64,000 bases of DNA from Pseudomonadota bacterium (GCA_021798835.1 JAJZBQ010000002.1:186001-250000); one strand, 5' to 3'. Shown: positions 1 through 10,643, numbered from the stretch's first letter. Numbers and translations are program-made. The notes: generated by a model not told the origin, from the sequence alone.

Positions 1-1682
1 GGGATCGATTGGTATGGGATGTTGGACATCAAACCTACGCCCATAAGATCCTCACCGGGCGACGTGATGCCATGGCTAATTTGCGTCAAAAGGATGGCTT
101 ATCGGGTTTCCCGCGCCGCAATGAAAGCGAATATGATGCATTCGGCACTGCTCATTCGAGCACTTCGATCAGCGCCGCACTGGGAATGGCGACCGCTTTT
201 CGTTTGGCAGGTCAGAGCGAACGAGCTGTCGCCATCATCGGCGATGGAGCACTGACTGGCGGCATGGCTTTTGAAGCCATGAATAATGCCAAACACACCG
301 GCGCCAACCTGATTGTCATCCTCAATGACAACGATATGTCCATTTCCCCTCCTGTGGGTGCGCTGCAACACCATCTGGCACGCTTGCTCTCCGGCCGCTT
401 TTACAATTCGATGCGACGTGGGGGTGAAAAGGTGCTCGGTGTAGCCCCCCCTATTCTCCAATTCGCCAAACGTTGGGAAGAACATGTCAAAGGAATGGTC
501 ACTCCACCGGCCACCTTATTCGAAGAATTCGGATTCAACTACATCGGCCCCATCGATGGTCATGATCTCGACATACTGATTGCCACGCTAACCAATGTGC
601 GCAAACTGGAGGGGCCTCAATTTTTACATGTCGTAACCCGAAAAGGAAAAGGATATCCCCCTGCCGAACAGGATCCTGTTCGTTACCACGGCGTATCCCC
701 TTTCAACCCTGAAGAGGGTATCCCAGCCGCCCCCCCCAGTTCCCCCACCTATACAGAAATCTTTGGTCAGTGGCTATGCGATATGGCCGAACACGAACCG
801 AAACTGGTGGCCATCACTCCGGCCATGTGCGAAGGATCCGGGCTCACCGCATTTGCTCAACGTTTCCCAGACCGCTACTTTGATGTCGGCATCGCGGAAC
901 AACATGCGCTAACGTTCGCTGCTGGTTTGGCCTGCGAAGGAATGAAACCTGTCGTCGCCATCTACTCCACTTTCCTACAACGTGCCTACGACCAATTGAT
1001 TCACGATATCGCCCTGCAAAACCTTCCCGTGGTAATGGCCATCGACCGGGCTGGATTAGTGGGGGCTGATGGTGCCACCCATCAGGGTCAATTTGACCTC
1101 AGTTACCTGCGCACCTTACCAAACCTGACCATCATGGCTCCCGCAGATGAAAACGAATGTCGGCGTATGTTGACTACAGCCATCACCTTACCCGGCCCCA
1201 GTGCTGTCCGCTATCCACGTGGACGCGGATTGGGAGCGCCGGTCCAAAAAAATCTGGAACCCTTACCCATCGGTCGCGCTGAAATCCGCCGTCAGGGACG
1301 AGGGATTGCCTTACTGGCCTTCGGAAGCCTGGTAGGGTCTGCCCTCCGGGTGGGTGATTCTCTACAAGCCACCGTCGTCAATATGCGCTTCGTCAAACCA
1401 CTAGATGAGACGCTTATCCTGGAGATGGCGCTTCACCATGACCTGCTGGTAACCCTGGAAGAAAATGCATTGGCTGGTGGAGCAGGGAGTGCCGTAGCAG
1501 AGTACCTGACACAACATTCCCTGACTACCCCGTTACTGAGATTGGGGCTACCCGATCGCTTTATCGACCATGGTACCACGACACAACTTTGGGCCGAGTG
1601 CCAATTGGACATTGAAAGCATTCAACGCCAGATCTTGGAACGCCTGTCTTCTATTCACCCGACGCAACGCGCACATGGATGA
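1..1682 (+). CDS. dxs: 1-deoxy-D-xylulose-5-phosphate synthase, 5'-truncated by window edge
   Basis: Thiamine-diphosphate enzyme that condenses pyruvate and glyceraldehyde 3-phosphate, the first step of the MEP isoprenoid pathway. The frame is open to the left edge (codons run from base 3), so roughly the first 60-70 residues of a ~620-residue protein are missing. Visible are the start of the conserved core ([17 protein letters not shown]), the TPP/Mg motif [17 protein letters not shown], and [18 protein letters not shown], which carries the catalytic glutamate of the transketolase pyrimidine domain. The C-terminal transketolase domain is complete. folE2 follows 61 bp downstream on the same strand, an arrangement known from betaproteobacteria. 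The ispH gene of the same pathway lies elsewhere in this window. Identification is secure. Confidence 0.97.
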   Translation, partial: DRLVWDVGHQTYAHKILTGRRDAMANLRQKDGLSGFPRRNESEYDAFGTAHSSTSISAALGMATAFRLAGQSERAVAIIGDGALTGGMAFEAMNNAKHTGANLIVILNDNDMSISPPVGALQHHLARLLSGRFYNSMRRGGEKVLGVAPPILQFAKRWEEHVKGMVTPPATLFEEFGFNYIGPIDGHDLDILIATLTNVRKLEGPQFLHVVTRKGKGYPPAEQDPVRYHGVSPFNPEEGIPAAPPSSPTYTEIFGQWLCDMAEHEPKLVAITPAMCEGSGLTAFAQRFPDRYFDVGIAEQHALTFAAGLACEGMKPVVAIYSTFLQRAYDQLIHDIALQNLPVVMAIDRAGLVGADGATHQGQFDLSYLRTLPNLTIMAPADENECRRMLTTAITLPGPSAVRYPRGRGLGAPVQKNLEPLPIGRAEIRRQGRGIALLAFGSLVGSALRVGDSLQATVVNMRFVKPLDETLILEMALHHDLLVTLEENALAGGAGSAVAEYLTQHSLTTPLLRLGLPDRFIDHGTTTQLWAECQLDIESIQRQILERLSSIHPTQRAHG

Positions 1683-1743
1683 TCGACGGGAACCAAATGT
1701 GCTATCAAGACTCACACAAACTCCACCAACCAACGGTACTCTT

Positions 1744-2565
1744 ATGAACGCCATTGACCCCCAACTAATTCCCGACATCCAATCCAGTCCTGACACTCGT
1801 GACCTTGCCATCGATCAAGTTGGTATCAAGGGCATCCGTCATCCAGTACGGGTTTCCGATCGCGATGGTGGAGGGGTACAACACACCATCGCGACTTTCA
1901 ATATGACGGTTCGTCTACCCAAGCATTTCAAGGGGACTCACATGTCACGCTTCGTGGAAATTCTCAACCAGGATGACCGCGAGATTTCCATTGAGTCCTT
2001 CGGACAGATTCTTTCCGATATGGTTGTCCGTCTGGAAGCTCCTGCGGGCCATGTCGAAATGAGTTTTCCCTATTTCATACAGAAAACTGCGCCAGTATCC
2101 GGGGTTAAATCTCTTTTGGATTATGATGTCACGTTCATTGGCGAACTGACGCAGGGACAATTTTCCCTCACCATGAAAGTCGTCATCCCAGTCACCAGCC
2201 TATGCCCTTGCTCAAAAGAAATCTCGGCTTACGGTGCCCATAACCAGCGCTCCCATGTGACCATCACGGCACGTACCAATACATTCGTATGGATCGAAGA
2301 CGTCATCCGTGTGGCTGAAGAATCGGCTTCCTGTGAATTATTTGGGTTACTCAAGCGTTCTGACGAAAAGTGGGTTACCGAGCGAGCCTATGAAAACCCG
2401 AAGTTTGTCGAAGACATGGTACGCGATATCGCACGTCGTCTAGAAGATGATCCCCGCATCGATGCCTTTGTCGTAGAGTCGGAAAACTTTGAATCCATTC
2501 ACAACCATTCCGCCTACGCATTGATTGAACGAATCAAGACCCCTGCCAGGAATCCCTCAGCGTAA
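1744..2565 (+). CDS. folE2: GTP cyclohydrolase FolE2 (type IB)
   Basis: Zinc-independent-type GTP cyclohydrolase I that makes 7,8-dihydroneopterin triphosphate for folate and queuosine-type pathways. From the chosen ATG it is 273 aa, the usual family length. The family hallmark [11 protein letters not shown] contains the conserved cysteines (C154, C156), followed by [10 protein letters not shown]. The frame is open further upstream, with an ATG at 1675 overlapping the end of dxs. MNAIDPQL at 1744 was chosen because it aligns with the short N-terminus before the conserved [19 protein letters not shown] segment. It is probably co-transcribed with dxs. Its last 32 bases overlap the end of the convergent glnS gene. 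Confidence 0.95.
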   Translation: MNAIDPQLIPDIQSSPDTRDLAIDQVGIKGIRHPVRVSDRDGGGVQHTIATFNMTVRLPKHFKGTHMSRFVEILNQDDREISIESFGQILSDMVVRLEAPAGHVEMSFPYFIQKTAPVSGVKSLLDYDVTFIGELTQGQFSLTMKVVIPVTSLCPCSKEISAYGAHNQRSHVTITARTNTFVWIEDVIRVAEESASCELFGLLKRSDEKWVTERAYENPKFVEDMVRDIARRLEDDPRIDAFVVESENFESIHNHSAYALIERIKTPARNPSA

Positions 2566-4192
2566 CCGCTCGATTAAAAACCGGGAGCGTCTCGTCAGTG
2601 GCCGTCCCCGGATCGCGCACAAAATAACCGTTGCGTTCAAACTGACAAGGTTGAACATCGAGCAGACAGGCGGGTTCAACCTGCGCAATCTCCTCACTCA
2701 TCGAACAGGGATTGAGTACCGTTCGATAATCTTCCACCGCCGCCGGATTCGCCACGGTAAATAACCGATCATAAAGGCGTACCTTGGCTGGAACAGACTC
2801 GCTCACAGACAACCAGTGGATGTTTCCCTTAACCTTGATCTTGTCAGCCCCTGGTGTGCCGCTGCGCGTATCAAAATCCACTACAGCATGAACCGTTACT
2901 CCACCCGTCTGGGCATCCACCGAGTAACCTGTACAGGTAATCACGTAGGCATAGCGCAAACGCACCGACTTGCCCGGAGACAAACGAAAAAACCCTTTGA
3001 CAGGCTCAACCATGAAGTCATCCTGCTCGATCCACAGTTCGCGTGTCAATCCCAGCGAACGGCCCCCCCATTCTGTATGATGCGGGTGGTGAGGAGCCGT
3101 ACAAACCTCGCGAAAATCTTCTGCCACGTTCTGCAGAATCAATCGTATCGGACGCAAAACCGCCACTCGCCGCTGCGCATGCTCGTTGAGAACATGCCGC
3201 AAACAATCTTCCAACACGCTGTAATCGATCACACTGTCAGACTTTGAGATACCGATGCGCTCACAAAACAACCGGACAGCCTCTGGCGTATAACCCCGAC
3301 GCCGCAAGCCAACCAGTGTCGGCATACGCGGATCGTCCCACCCCTGCACGTGTCCCTCTTCTACCAACTCCAACAAACGACGCTTGCTCATCAGGGTATG
3401 ACTCAAATTGAGCCGTGAAAACTCATACTGGTGCGGAGTTCCAGGTACTGGCGTATGAGCCACCACCCAATCATACAAGGGCCGATGCGCCTCAAACTCA
3501 AGAGTGCACAGGGAGTGGGTAATCCGTTCTTCCGCATCAGAAACAGCGTGGGCATAGTCGTACATGGGGTAGATACACCAATCATTTCCAGTGCGCCAAT
3601 GAGGCAGATGACGAATTCGATAGAGCGCCGGATCACGCAAATTCAAGTTAGGAGAAGCCATATCGATGCGAGCACGCAATACGTACCGGCCATCGGCAAA
3701 CTCACCGGCCCGCATGCGACGGAACAGGTCGAGACTCTCCGCCACGGAACGATCACGCCAAGGGCTGGGTTTTCCGTGCTCAGTCAATGTCCCGCGGTAA
3801 ACACGAATCTCTTCGGCGCTCAATTCGTCAACGTACGCCAAACCCTGCTCAATCAGGCGCTCGGCATAGTGATAACAGCGCTCAAAATAATCTGAGGCGT
3901 AATACTGATGCTCCCCCCAATCAAATCCCAGCCAACGCACCGTATCGATGATGGAATCCACATATTCGGTATCTTCCTTGGCTGGATTAGTATCATCGAA
4001 ACGTAAGTGACAGACCCCACCAAACTCTCGTGCCAGTCCAAAATTGAGACAAATAGACTTGGCATGACCAATATGCAAATAGCCATTGGGTTCTGGCGGA
4101 AAGCGCGTAGCCAGACGGCCCTCGGTACGACCAGCAGCAAGATCGTCGCTGACCAGATTACGAATAAAATGAGTTGGGGTAGCATCGTTCAT
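2534..4192 (-). CDS. glnS: Glutaminyl-tRNA synthetase
   Basis: Class I aminoacyl-tRNA synthetase that charges tRNA-Gln directly. The 552-aa length matches bacterial GlnRS. The HIGH signature is at residues 40-43 (in [20 protein letters not shown]) and the KMSKS-equivalent is LMSKR at residues 267-271. The C-terminal half has the beta-barrel anticodon-binding region (for example [20 protein letters not shown]). A GlnRS implies direct glutaminylation, typical of beta- and gammaproteobacteria. The gene stands alone on the minus strand, is divergent from birA, and overlaps folE2 tail-to-tail by 32 bp. Confidence 0.97.
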   Translation of the reverse strand: MNDATPTHFIRNLVSDDLAAGRTEGRLATRFPPEPNGYLHIGHAKSICLNFGLAREFGGVCHLRFDDTNPAKEDTEYVDSIIDTVRWLGFDWGEHQYYASDYFERCYHYAERLIEQGLAYVDELSAEEIRVYRGTLTEHGKPSPWRDRSVAESLDLFRRMRAGEFADGRYVLRARIDMASPNLNLRDPALYRIRHLPHWRTGNDWCIYPMYDYAHAVSDAEERITHSLCTLEFEAHRPLYDWVVAHTPVPGTPHQYEFSRLNLSHTLMSKRRLLELVEEGHVQGWDDPRMPTLVGLRRRGYTPEAVRLFCERIGISKSDSVIDYSVLEDCLRHVLNEHAQRRVAVLRPIRLILQNVAEDFREVCTAPHHPHHTEWGGRSLGLTRELWIEQDDFMVEPVKGFFRLSPGKSVRLRYAYVITCTGYSVDAQTGGVTVHAVVDFDTRSGTPGADKIKVKGNIHWLSVSESVPAKVRLYDRLFTVANPAAVEDYRTVLNPCSMSEEIAQVEPACLLDVQPCQFERNGYFVRDPGTATDETLPVFNRAVTLRDSWQGS

Positions 4193-4246
4193 GCCAACAT
4201 CATAGCCGCGACCTCACCCAAAAATCAAATTTTTGACTTGACGATA

Positions 4247-4275
4247 CCTTGGAAATCGACGTCCAAGGATTTTTT
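4247..4275 (+). terminator. Hairpin plus U-tract in the glnS/birA intergenic region
   Basis: A perfect 7-bp inverted repeat (CCTTGGA ... TCCAAGG, 8-nt loop) is followed on the + strand by A and six T, the shape of an intrinsic terminator. It lies only about 30 bp before the birA start and has no + strand gene just upstream. It could be an attenuator for birA, a stop for read-through, or chance. No clear sigma70 promoter was seen beside it. Confidence 0.35.
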
Positions 4276-4303
4276 ATATTGAGAAAATTGTTACACTACC
4301 GAA

Positions 4304-5125
4304 ATGGAACCCCTCCAAGCTCCCCCTCTCGAAGAAAGCCCATTCCTCGACCCAATCGCACTAAAACACGCGCTGGGGCCCTATGCTACATGCTTCCAGA
4401 TCATTCAGGTCGATACCCTGGACTCCACGCAAAATGCCCTGCGCCGTCATATTCCCTCACTCTCCTCCCCCACCTGCCTGGTGGCGCGACATCAGTTGGC
4501 GGGACGTGGGCGACAAGGAAAAGTCTGGCATTCTCATGCTGAGCATTCACTGACTTTTTCATTATGGTGGGTATTTGACTGTCTACCTCACGAACTCACC
4601 ACCCTCAATCTCCTGGTATCACTGGCTGTGGCCTACGCGCTGGAACAGGCCGGCATCAGTGGAATACAACTCAAATGGCCCAATGACCTGCTGCGTCAAG
4701 GCGGAAAAGTCGGCGGTATCATCGCCGAACTGTTCCCCATGCCCAACCATCATAGCGGTGCCATCATCGGCATCGGTCTCAATCTCTATGCCTCCGCGCT
4801 GCAAATGCAAGTAGATCGCCCCATCGCCGATCTGACCACCAATCATGGAATCCCGCAACGCGCCACTCTGCTGGGTCTGATTCTGGCGCAATTGGCAACC
4901 CTTCTACAGAAAAACCCCCGCTGGCACGGCGAGTTGGAGGCAGCCTGGTTAGCACGTTGCAGCCACTACCACCAACCCGTCACCCTTCAACTACCCGATC
5001 AATCCCAAGTTTTGGGACGCTGCATCGGACTGGCCCCGAGTGGGGGGGTTCGTGTAGCGCACAACGATGGCCGCATCGTCACCTACCATGGCGGGGATAT
5101 TTCCCTGCTTCAGGAAACCGCCTGA
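4304..5125 (+). CDS. birA: Biotin--[acetyl-CoA-carboxylase] ligase, catalytic-only type
   Basis: Biotin-protein ligase that makes biotinyl-AMP and biotinylates the BCCP subunit of acetyl-CoA carboxylase. Seen: the biotin/ATP loop GRGRQG (residues 67-72) and KWPNDLL (124-130), which carries the conserved lysine and aspartate. A C-terminal SH3-like domain is suggested by LGRCIGLAPSGGVRVAHNDGR. At 273 aa there is no room for the N-terminal winged-helix DNA-binding domain of E. coli BirA, so this is a monofunctional (group I) enzyme and biotin repression is not expected through it. coaX starts one base after its stop, so the two are an operon. Confidence 0.93.
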   Translation: MEPLQAPPLEESPFLDPIALKHALGPYATCFQIIQVDTLDSTQNALRRHIPSLSSPTCLVARHQLAGRGRQGKVWHSHAEHSLTFSLWWVFDCLPHELTTLNLLVSLAVAYALEQAGISGIQLKWPNDLLRQGGKVGGIIAELFPMPNHHSGAIIGIGLNLYASALQMQVDRPIADLTTNHGIPQRATLLGLILAQLATLLQKNPRWHGELEAAWLARCSHYHQPVTLQLPDQSQVLGRCIGLAPSGGVRVAHNDGRIVTYHGGDISLLQETA

Positions 5126-5126
5126 T

Positions 5127-5855
5127 ATGCGCCATCTACTTTTGGATCATGGCAATAGTCGTCTCAAATGGGGGCTTTATCATCGAGATCATTGGGAGAG
5201 TCAAGGTCATTTGCCAGGACATGACCTCACCCAGTTGGAACAACAGTGGATCCAATTCCCAACTATTGACAGCATCCATGGCGTATCGGTAGGGCCCAGC
5301 GAGCAACGCCATCGAATCGATACTATCTGCCACGCCCACGGACAGAAAGTCTTCTGGCTCACCAGCCAACCCGATGAAGCCGGCGTAACCAATCATTACC
5401 TCAACCCCAGCCAGCTGGGAGCGGACCGCTGGATGGCTCTGATCGCCGCGCGTCATCTCAACCCAGAGGCTGCCACGCTGGTGGTGATGGCCGGTACTGC
5501 CACCACCATCGACAGCCTGGATTCACAGGGGAATTTCAAAGGGGGAATCATCCTGCCCGGAATCGGGCTGATGCGTCAGTCCCTGTTCCAGGGTACCGCT
5601 GACCTGCCTGCCGTCCACACGGGAACCTTCACACTACAAGCACGCACAACCCAAGACGCCATCCACAGTGGCATCTTGGCTGCCACACTAGGGGCTATTG
5701 CTCTGGCGCTGAGTCGACTCGACCATGCCACCATCCTGCTGGGTGGTGGCTTCCATGAACAACTCAGTTCTCATTTGCCCAACCCTCAACGAATCATCCC
5801 CGATCTGGTACTGGAGGGATTGAAGCAATGGATGGGGCATCACCCCGAAGGATGA
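5127..5855 (+). CDS. coaX: Type III pantothenate kinase
   Basis: ATP-dependent phosphorylation of pantothenate, the first step of coenzyme A synthesis. From ATG 5127 it is 242 aa. Seen are the phosphate loop DHGNSRLKWG (residues 7-16), LGADRWMALIAAR (conserved catalytic/pantothenate region) and AGTATTIDSLDSQG plus GGIILPG, all typical of the CoaX branch of the ASKHA fold. An upstream in-frame Met at 5067 is inside birA and adds unrelated sequence, so it was rejected. The birA-coaX pair is common in proteobacteria. The 3' end overlaps the convergent hldE-type gene by 16 bp. Confidence 0.95.
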   Translation: MRHLLLDHGNSRLKWGLYHRDHWESQGHLPGHDLTQLEQQWIQFPTIDSIHGVSVGPSEQRHRIDTICHAHGQKVFWLTSQPDEAGVTNHYLNPSQLGADRWMALIAARHLNPEAATLVVMAGTATTIDSLDSQGNFKGGIILPGIGLMRQSLFQGTADLPAVHTGTFTLQARTTQDAIHSGILAATLGAIALALSRLDHATILLGGGFHEQLSSHLPNPQRIIPDLVLEGLKQWMGHHPEG

Positions 5856-6337
5856 TCCGATGAAACCCGAATACGCGTCAACAAACCCGTGGTCGAGCAA
5901 GCATGCTCAAAAGGGATGGACATTACTCTCCCACCGCGGCACTGAACAAAGTCGGCACCGACGATAGCTGACACCGGCCAGTCCCCACCCTTGACAAGCA
6001 CATCCGGCATACATTCCAAAATACGCTGCTCAGGGGTATCTTCTTCAAACCAGGTCACACATGTCACACTTTCCAATGCCGCTACCAAAGCCAACCTATC
6101 GTCCAACTTATTGATCGGACGATCGTCTCCCTTTCCCAGACGGCGCACAGAGGCATCGCTGTTAAGCGCCACCAGCAAACTTCCCCCCTGGGCACGAGCC
6201 TGGTCCAGATAAGTCACATGACCCCGATGCAGGATATCGAATACGCCATTGGTAAAAACCCAAGGACGTGGAAGATCGCGCAGCCTCTCCAACCAACCAT
6301 TGGGATTCCATACCTTGCGCTCAAAAGACGGCCTCAT
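5840..6337 (-). CDS. rfaE2: D-glycero-beta-D-manno-heptose 1-phosphate adenylyltransferase (HldE C-terminal domain type)
   Basis: Nucleotidyltransferase that activates heptose 1-phosphate with ATP for LPS inner-core synthesis. From the start at 6337 it has 165 aa and only the cytidylyltransferase-like domain: TNGVFDILHRGH (residues 29-40, with HxGH) and PINKLDDRLALVAALESV. The kinase domain present in fused E. coli HldE is absent, so the pathway is split here and the kinase gene must lie elsewhere. The open frame extends 141 bp further upstream into the neighbouring lipoprotein gene, but that stretch is low-complexity and basic and is judged non-coding. It starts 4 bp after the BON-lipoprotein stop and follows the SIS isomerase, so three envelope genes are probably co-transcribed. 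Confidence 0.9.
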   Translation of the reverse strand: MRPSFERKVWNPNGWLERLRDLPRPWVFTNGVFDILHRGHVTYLDQARAQGGSLLVALNSDASVRRLGKGDDRPINKLDDRLALVAALESVTCVTWFEEDTPEQRILECMPDVLVKGGDWPVSAIVGADFVQCRGGRVMSIPFEHACSTTGLLTRIRVSSDHPSG

Positions 6338-6341
6338 GCCA

Positions 6342-7040
6342 TTACGGAGTGACAGGTTGTGCCGCAGCTGGCAAGGCTTCCTCGACGGGAGCCGGGGCTT
6401 GTACCGGTGGTGGTGGGCCCACTTCCGCCTGCACCGGCTGCGCAACCTCATTGGACGGCACAGCCCCAATATATTCAAATACCTTTTCTACCTGACGTGT
6501 CCCCGTGGTCGTACTGGCCAATTGAGCGGCTGCGTCCCCCTCCGCCTGCGTTACCATGCCCATCAAGTACACTACCCCATGGTCAGCAATCACAAGAACT
6601 TGCAACGGAGAAAACTTACCCCCATTTTCCGCGATGAAACGACCATCCACCTTAGCCTTGAGATAGGAATTCTCAGCCTTGTCGGAAAACGAATTGGCCG
6701 GTGCCACACGAATCTTGTCAATGACTTGACGTACATTGGGGACACGCCGCGCCATCCCCTCAACATCGGTGCGCGTTGCCTCATCAGGAACCTGTCCAGT
6801 CAATAAAACAATACGATCATAACTGTTGGGGTCTACATTGACATCCGTCCCATATTTGCGATCAATGGCATCAGATATCCGCGACTCAATCCCTCTATCA
6901 TCCAATTGTGTTCCCGTGGTACGACGATCCTGAGCCACTAACCCAGTCCCCACAGCCCCGGTAGTTACCGCTAATGGAACACAACCGGAGAGTACCAACA
7001 TTCCCAGCAAACCAACCATCCCCCACCGCTTTTCATTCAT
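6342..7040 (-). CDS. dolP: BON-domain outer-membrane lipoprotein (DolP/YraP-like)
   Basis: Predicted lipoprotein of 232 aa. The start at 7040 gives a signal peptide with lipobox LSGC (Cys20). Two BON domains follow: about residues 50-110 ([13 protein letters not shown] ... [21 protein letters not shown] pattern) and 117-185 ([18 protein letters not shown]). It ends in a Pro/Ala/Val-rich tail. BON domains bind phospholipid, and E. coli DolP supports outer-membrane integrity. The E. coli order yraL(rsmI)-yraN-diaA-yraP(dolP) is largely kept here, which supports the assignment. Its first 8 bases overlap the end of the SIS-domain gene, implying translational coupling. Confidence 0.85.
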   Translation of the reverse strand: MNEKRWGMVGLLGMLVLSGCVPLAVTTGAVGTGLVAQDRRTTGTQLDDRGIESRISDAIDRKYGTDVNVDPNSYDRIVLLTGQVPDEATRTDVEGMARRVPNVRQVIDKIRVAPANSFSDKAENSYLKAKVDGRFIAENGGKFSPLQVLVIADHGVVYLMGMVTQAEGDAAAQLASTTTGTRQVEKVFEYIGAVPSNEVAQPVQAEVGPPPPVQAPAPVEEALPAAAQPVTP

Positions 7041-7632
7041 TCTGCCCGCCTCCCACCAATATACTGTCGATGGCATCGCACAGACAATGCAATACCAGAA
7101 TATGAACCTCCTGAACACGTGCCGTACTGGAAACGGGAACACTCAGGTGAATATCATTGCCCGTCAAGAGCTCTGCCAATTTCCCGCCCCCCTTACCGGT
7201 CAATGCAATCACCGCCATCTCACGTTCCTGTGCCGCCTTAACCGCCTCAAGAACGTTTGTCGATTGACCACTGGTAGAAATAGCCAGCAGCACATCGTGT
7301 GGACGTCCCAACGCTTGCACCTGCTTGGAAAATATTTGATCAAACTGGTAGTCATTGGCGATGGAAGTCAAGGTAGAGGAATCCGTAGTCAACGCCAAAG
7401 CCGCCAACGGTGGGCGTTCCACCTCAAAACGATTCAGCAACTCGGCAGCAAAATGCTGGGCATCAGCAGCCGAACCGCCATTACCACACGCCAGTATCTT
7501 GCCATCACTGATCAGACACTGAACCATGCGCTCTGCCGCCAAAGCCACGGGGGCTGCCAACTGGTCTGCCAGTGCCAACTTGATCTGCGCACTTTCTTGA
7601 AAGTGCCCACCAATACGCGTTATCAAATTCAT
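7033..7632 (-). CDS. gmhA: SIS-domain protein, phosphoheptose isomerase GmhA / DiaA family
   Basis: SIS-fold sugar-phosphate isomerase of 199 aa from [11 protein letters not shown] (an in-frame Met lies 18 bp upstream, but this start aligns better with the family). [21 protein letters not shown] (about residues 50-70) carries the phosphate loop and the glutamate used in catalysis. [13 protein letters not shown] forms the second loop, and [15 protein letters not shown] supplies the conserved histidine. Both GmhA catalytic positions therefore seem present. The neighbourhood (rsmI, yraN, dolP) is that of diaA, the DnaA-binding homologue, while the next gene but one encodes the heptose adenylyltransferase. 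It could do either job. I favour sedoheptulose-7-phosphate isomerase from the residues, with DiaA function as the alternative. Confidence 0.8.
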   Translation of the reverse strand: MNLITRIGGHFQESAQIKLALADQLAAPVALAAERMVQCLISDGKILACGNGGSAADAQHFAAELLNRFEVERPPLAALALTTDSSTLTSIANDYQFDQIFSKQVQALGRPHDVLLAISTSGQSTNVLEAVKAAQEREMAVIALTGKGGGKLAELLTGNDIHLSVPVSSTARVQEVHILVLHCLCDAIDSILVGGGQNE

Positions 7633-7657
7633 GGTGCCATTGTATGCCATATGCCGC

Positions 7658-8542
7658 TCAACGTGTCACCTCATCCTCTTCGGCGCGCAGTCTCAACGCC
7701 CAATCGTACCAGTATCCGCGCTTTTTTCCCGTCACTTCGACCATCACCTGAACCGCTTCCTTGAGTGACATATGCGTGAGCAATCCCTGTAACCAACGCA
7801 CATCTGCCTCATCCGAGGTCTGTACACTCAAAGGAGCCGCATCCAGTGCCAGGACCATTTCTCCACGTTGCTGATTGGACTCTTCTCTCACCCATTCAAG
7901 TGCCTGTGCTACCGTCCCTCGAAATATCGTCTCAAAACGCTTGGTCAACTCGCGTCCCAGCACCAACATACGCTCAGGTCCAATCAGCAAAGATAAATCC
8001 TCCAGCGTACGCAAAATCCGATGAGGCGCTTCATAAAAAACCTGTATCCCCGGACTTTGCAAACTATGGCGTATCTGTTGTTGCCGTTCCCCACCACGCG
8101 GGGCCAGAAAGCCATGAAAATAAAATGAGGTCCCACGTAAACCTGCCACCGACAACAATGTTGTCAATGCCGTTACCCCAGGGATCGGAATAACACGCAA
8201 GCCCGCACTCCAGACCTCGTCCACAAGGACAGCCCCAGGATCACTAATGGCTGGAGTCCCCGCATCAGTAATCAATGCCACTTGCTCTCCAGCACGCAAG
8301 AAATCCAGCAATTGTTGTGATTTTTGTCGTTCATTGTGCTGACGCAAGGAAATCAGTGGTGCCACAATGCCATAATACTCCATCAACGGGCGGGAAAAAC
8401 GCGTGTCCTCTGCGGCAATACGATTCACCCGACGCAACACATCCAGCGCGCGCAACGTGATGTCCGCACGATTGCCAATGGGGGTTGCCACCACATACAA
8501 CGCACCCGCCCCCTGCTCATCCAGTATCAGAGGTTCATTCAT
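7658..8542 (-). CDS. rsmI: 16S rRNA (cytidine(1402)-2'-O)-methyltransferase
   Basis: SAM-dependent tetrapyrrole-methylase-fold enzyme that 2'-O-methylates C1402 in the decoding centre. From the start at 8542 it has 294 aa. Conserved [19 protein letters not shown] (residues 15-33), [17 protein letters not shown] and [17 protein letters not shown] are seen. The frame is open 75 bp further upstream, but the MNEPLI start leaves the normal ~12-residue lead before LYVV. This puts its ATG on the complementary bases of the divergent yraN ATG (CATG at 8540-8543). The gmhA gene begins 25 bp downstream on the same strand. Confidence 0.95.
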   Translation of the reverse strand: MNEPLILDEQGAGALYVVATPIGNRADITLRALDVLRRVNRIAAEDTRFSRPLMEYYGIVAPLISLRQHNERQKSQQLLDFLRAGEQVALITDAGTPAISDPGAVLVDEVWSAGLRVIPIPGVTALTTLLSVAGLRGTSFYFHGFLAPRGGERQQQIRHSLQSPGIQVFYEAPHRILRTLEDLSLLIGPERMLVLGRELTKRFETIFRGTVAQALEWVREESNQQRGEMVLALDAAPLSVQTSDEADVRWLQGLLTHMSLKEAVQVMVEVTGKKRGYWYDWALRLRAEEDEVTR

Positions 8543-8906
8543 GCTCAAGGGACAACCAGGCGAAGACTGGGCTGTGGTTTTTTTGGTAAGCCAGGGATTG
8601 ACGATCAGAACCCGCAATTATCACTGTCGCTGGGGAGAAATCGATGTGGTTGCTGAGCAAGGAGGAAAATGGATATTTATTGAAGTACGCTCGCGGCAAC
8701 GACCCAGCGCCGGCCTGATAGATACCATAAATCGCACCAAACAACGGCGCTGGTGGCTGGCCAGCCAGCATTATCTCGCCCACATTGCGCACCCACCCCC
8801 TCCTTGTCGCTTTGATATCCTGCTGCTGGAAGGACAGGAATTCTTTTGCACCACTTGGGTTCAAGCGGTGGAATTATCCACTCCTGTCAGTCGCGGAAAT
8901 TATTGA
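8541..8906 (+). CDS. yraN: YraN family (UPF0102) nuclease-like protein
   Basis: Small protein of the endonuclease-like UPF0102 family, 121 aa. The core [16 protein letters not shown] (residues 25-40) followed by WIFIEVRSR (44-52) reproduces the family E-I-D ... E-V-K/R-x-R pattern of a PD-(D/E)xK fold. The exact cellular substrate of the family is not settled. In E. coli it lies co-directional between yraL and diaA. Here it is inverted and points away from rsmI, sharing the start-codon bases with it. Its end overlaps yajQ by 20 bp. Confidence 0.85.
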   Translation: MLKGQPGEDWAVVFLVSQGLTIRTRNYHCRWGEIDVVAEQGGKWIFIEVRSRQRPSAGLIDTINRTKQRRWWLASQHYLAHIAHPPPPCRFDILLLEGQEFFCTTWVQAVELSTPVSRGNY

Positions 8907-9372
8907 ACTGTAAAGGAACCTCCAGATCGCTGGCACGGATCAACGCAATGGCTTCCTGCAACACATCCCGTTTGGCCCCACTGACGCGAACGGTCTCCCC
9001 CTGCAAGGATCCCTGTACCTTGAGTTTGCTATCCTTGAGCAGTTTAACGATCTTTTTTCCCAAGTCACTATTCACCCCCACCTTGACCGTCACCGCCTGT
9101 TTGACTTTCCCACCACTGATGGTCTCTTCTTTACCGATATCCAGAGTACGAATATCGATCCCGCGTTTAACCAGACGAGGGCGCAAAATTTCCTTGATCT
9201 GCTCCAATTTAAAAGGATCGTCGGCAAAGACCGTCAACACATAGTCAGCCTGTTCAATACGTGCATCAGATCCTTTGAAATCAAAACGGGTACCCACCTC
9301 ACGATTGACCTGCTCCACCGCATTACGCAGTTCTTGCTTATCCACTTCCGAAACGATATCGAAGGATGGCAT
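8887..9372 (-). CDS. yajQ: YajQ family nucleotide-binding protein
   Basis: 161-aa protein of the UPF0234/YajQ family, made of two ferredoxin-like subdomains. Members bind nucleotides, and some bind cyclic-di-GMP (shown for Xanthomonas relatives). The full-length conserved N-terminus [19 protein letters not shown] and the C-terminus [19 protein letters not shown] match the family end to end. It follows argG with a 15-bp gap and could be the last gene of the arginine operon. Its tail overlaps convergent yraN. Confidence 0.93.
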   Translation of the reverse strand: MPSFDIVSEVDKQELRNAVEQVNREVGTRFDFKGSDARIEQADYVLTVFADDPFKLEQIKEILRPRLVKRGIDIRTLDIGKEETISGGKVKQAVTVKVGVNSDLGKKIVKLLKDSKLKVQGSLQGETVRVSGAKRDVLQEAIALIRASDLEVPLQFNNFRD

Positions 9373-9387
9373 ATCCCCTCACCTCTC

Positions 9388-10608
9388 TCAGCGCACTTTT
9401 TGTAAACGCGCAGCGATACGCATTCTCAGAGCATTCAATCGAATAAAACCAGCAGCGTCCGCCTGCTGATAGGCCCCCTGATCATCTTCGAAGGTTGCGA
9501 TAGCAGGATCAAACAGAGAATCACTATCAGACTCGCGCCCCACAACAGTAACCGATCCCTTGTACAACTTCAGGCGCACCCAACCATTGACCGTTTTTTG
9601 AGTATGATTTATCAGCACCTGCAGCGCACGACGCTCCGGGCTCCACCAATAACCGTTGTAGATCAGTGCAGCATAGCGCGGCATCAAGTCATCCTTGAGG
9701 TGAGCCACTTCACGATCCAGCGTCAGTGATTCGATGGCTCGATGGGCCTTGAGCAACAGGGTACCACCAGGTGTCTCGTAACAACCCCGTGATTTCATAC
9801 CGACAAAACGATTTTCCACGAGATCCAGACGACCGATGCCATGCTCACCACCCAAGCGATTGAGTTCTGCCAACAAGGCAGCCGGGGACAAAACCTGACC
9901 ATCAATGGCCACCGCGTCACCCTGTGAGAAAGTCAAATCCAGATAGCGTGGTTGATCGGGGGCCTGTTCAGGTGCCACGGTCCAACGCCACATATCGGCC
10001 TCGGGTTCTCGGGCCGGATCTTCCAGCACTTTCCCCTCGAAGGAAATATGCAGCAGATTGGCATCCATGCTGTAGGGACTCCCTCCATTCTTATGCTTCA
10101 TCTCCACGGGAATGCCGTGGGATTCCGCATAAGCCAACAATTTTTCTCGGGAATTGAGATCCCATTCCCGCCATGGAGCAATCACCCGAATATTCGGTTC
10201 CAGCGCGTAATATCCCAATTCAAAACGTACCTGGTCATTCCCTTTACCCGTGGCACCATGGGATACTGCATCCGCCCCCACTTCACGAGCAATCTCGATC
10301 TGACGCTTGGCAATCAGTGGACGAGCGATACTGGTGCCCAGCAGATACTCACCCTCGTAGACCGTATTGGCCCGGAACATGGGAAACACAAAATCGCGCA
10401 CAAATTCTTCACGCAGATCATCGATATAAATCTGTCGCACACCAAATTTCTGGGCCTTGCGCCGCGCCGGCTCCAGTTCTTCTCCTTGCCCAATGTCGGC
10501 CGTGAAGGTCACCACTTCACAACGGTAAGTATCCTGCAGCCATTGCAGAATCACCGAGGTATCCAATCCCCCCGAATAAGCCAATACGACTTTCCTGATT
10601 TCGCTCAT
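9388..10608 (-). CDS. argG: Argininosuccinate synthase
   Basis: ATP-dependent ligation of citrulline and aspartate in arginine biosynthesis, 406 aa. The PP-loop AYSGGLDTS is at residues 10-18. [20 protein letters not shown] (nucleotide/citrulline region) and the conserved [20 protein letters not shown] segment (present as [15 protein letters not shown]) are seen. The start at [13 protein letters not shown] was chosen; an upstream in-frame start adds eight residues. Gene order argD-argF-argG-yajQ on one strand, with gaps of 35 and 15 bp, makes a single arginine transcription unit. Confidence 0.97.
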   Translation of the reverse strand: MSEIRKVVLAYSGGLDTSVILQWLQDTYRCEVVTFTADIGQGEELEPARRKAQKFGVRQIYIDDLREEFVRDFVFPMFRANTVYEGEYLLGTSIARPLIAKRQIEIAREVGADAVSHGATGKGNDQVRFELGYYALEPNIRVIAPWREWDLNSREKLLAYAESHGIPVEMKHKNGGSPYSMDANLLHISFEGKVLEDPAREPEADMWRWTVAPEQAPDQPRYLDLTFSQGDAVAIDGQVLSPAALLAELNRLGGEHGIGRLDLVENRFVGMKSRGCYETPGGTLLLKAHRAIESLTLDREVAHLKDDLMPRYAALIYNGYWWSPERRALQVLINHTQKTVNGWVRLKLYKGSVTVVGRESDSDSLFDPAIATFEDDQGAYQQADAAGFIRLNALRMRIAARLQKVR

Positions 10609-10643
10609 CACCACTCCAGATTTACATGCCACGCCAGAACTGG

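Noticed and set aside
1675..1743. Upstream start of folE2 (ATG 1675 overlapping the end of dxs).
   Set aside because: The added 23 residues do not look like FolE2 N-termini; ATG 1744 fits better.
6338..6478. N-terminal extension of the heptose adenylyltransferase frame.
   Set aside because: It lies inside the lipoprotein gene, is not like the family, and the start at 6337 fits the domain boundary.
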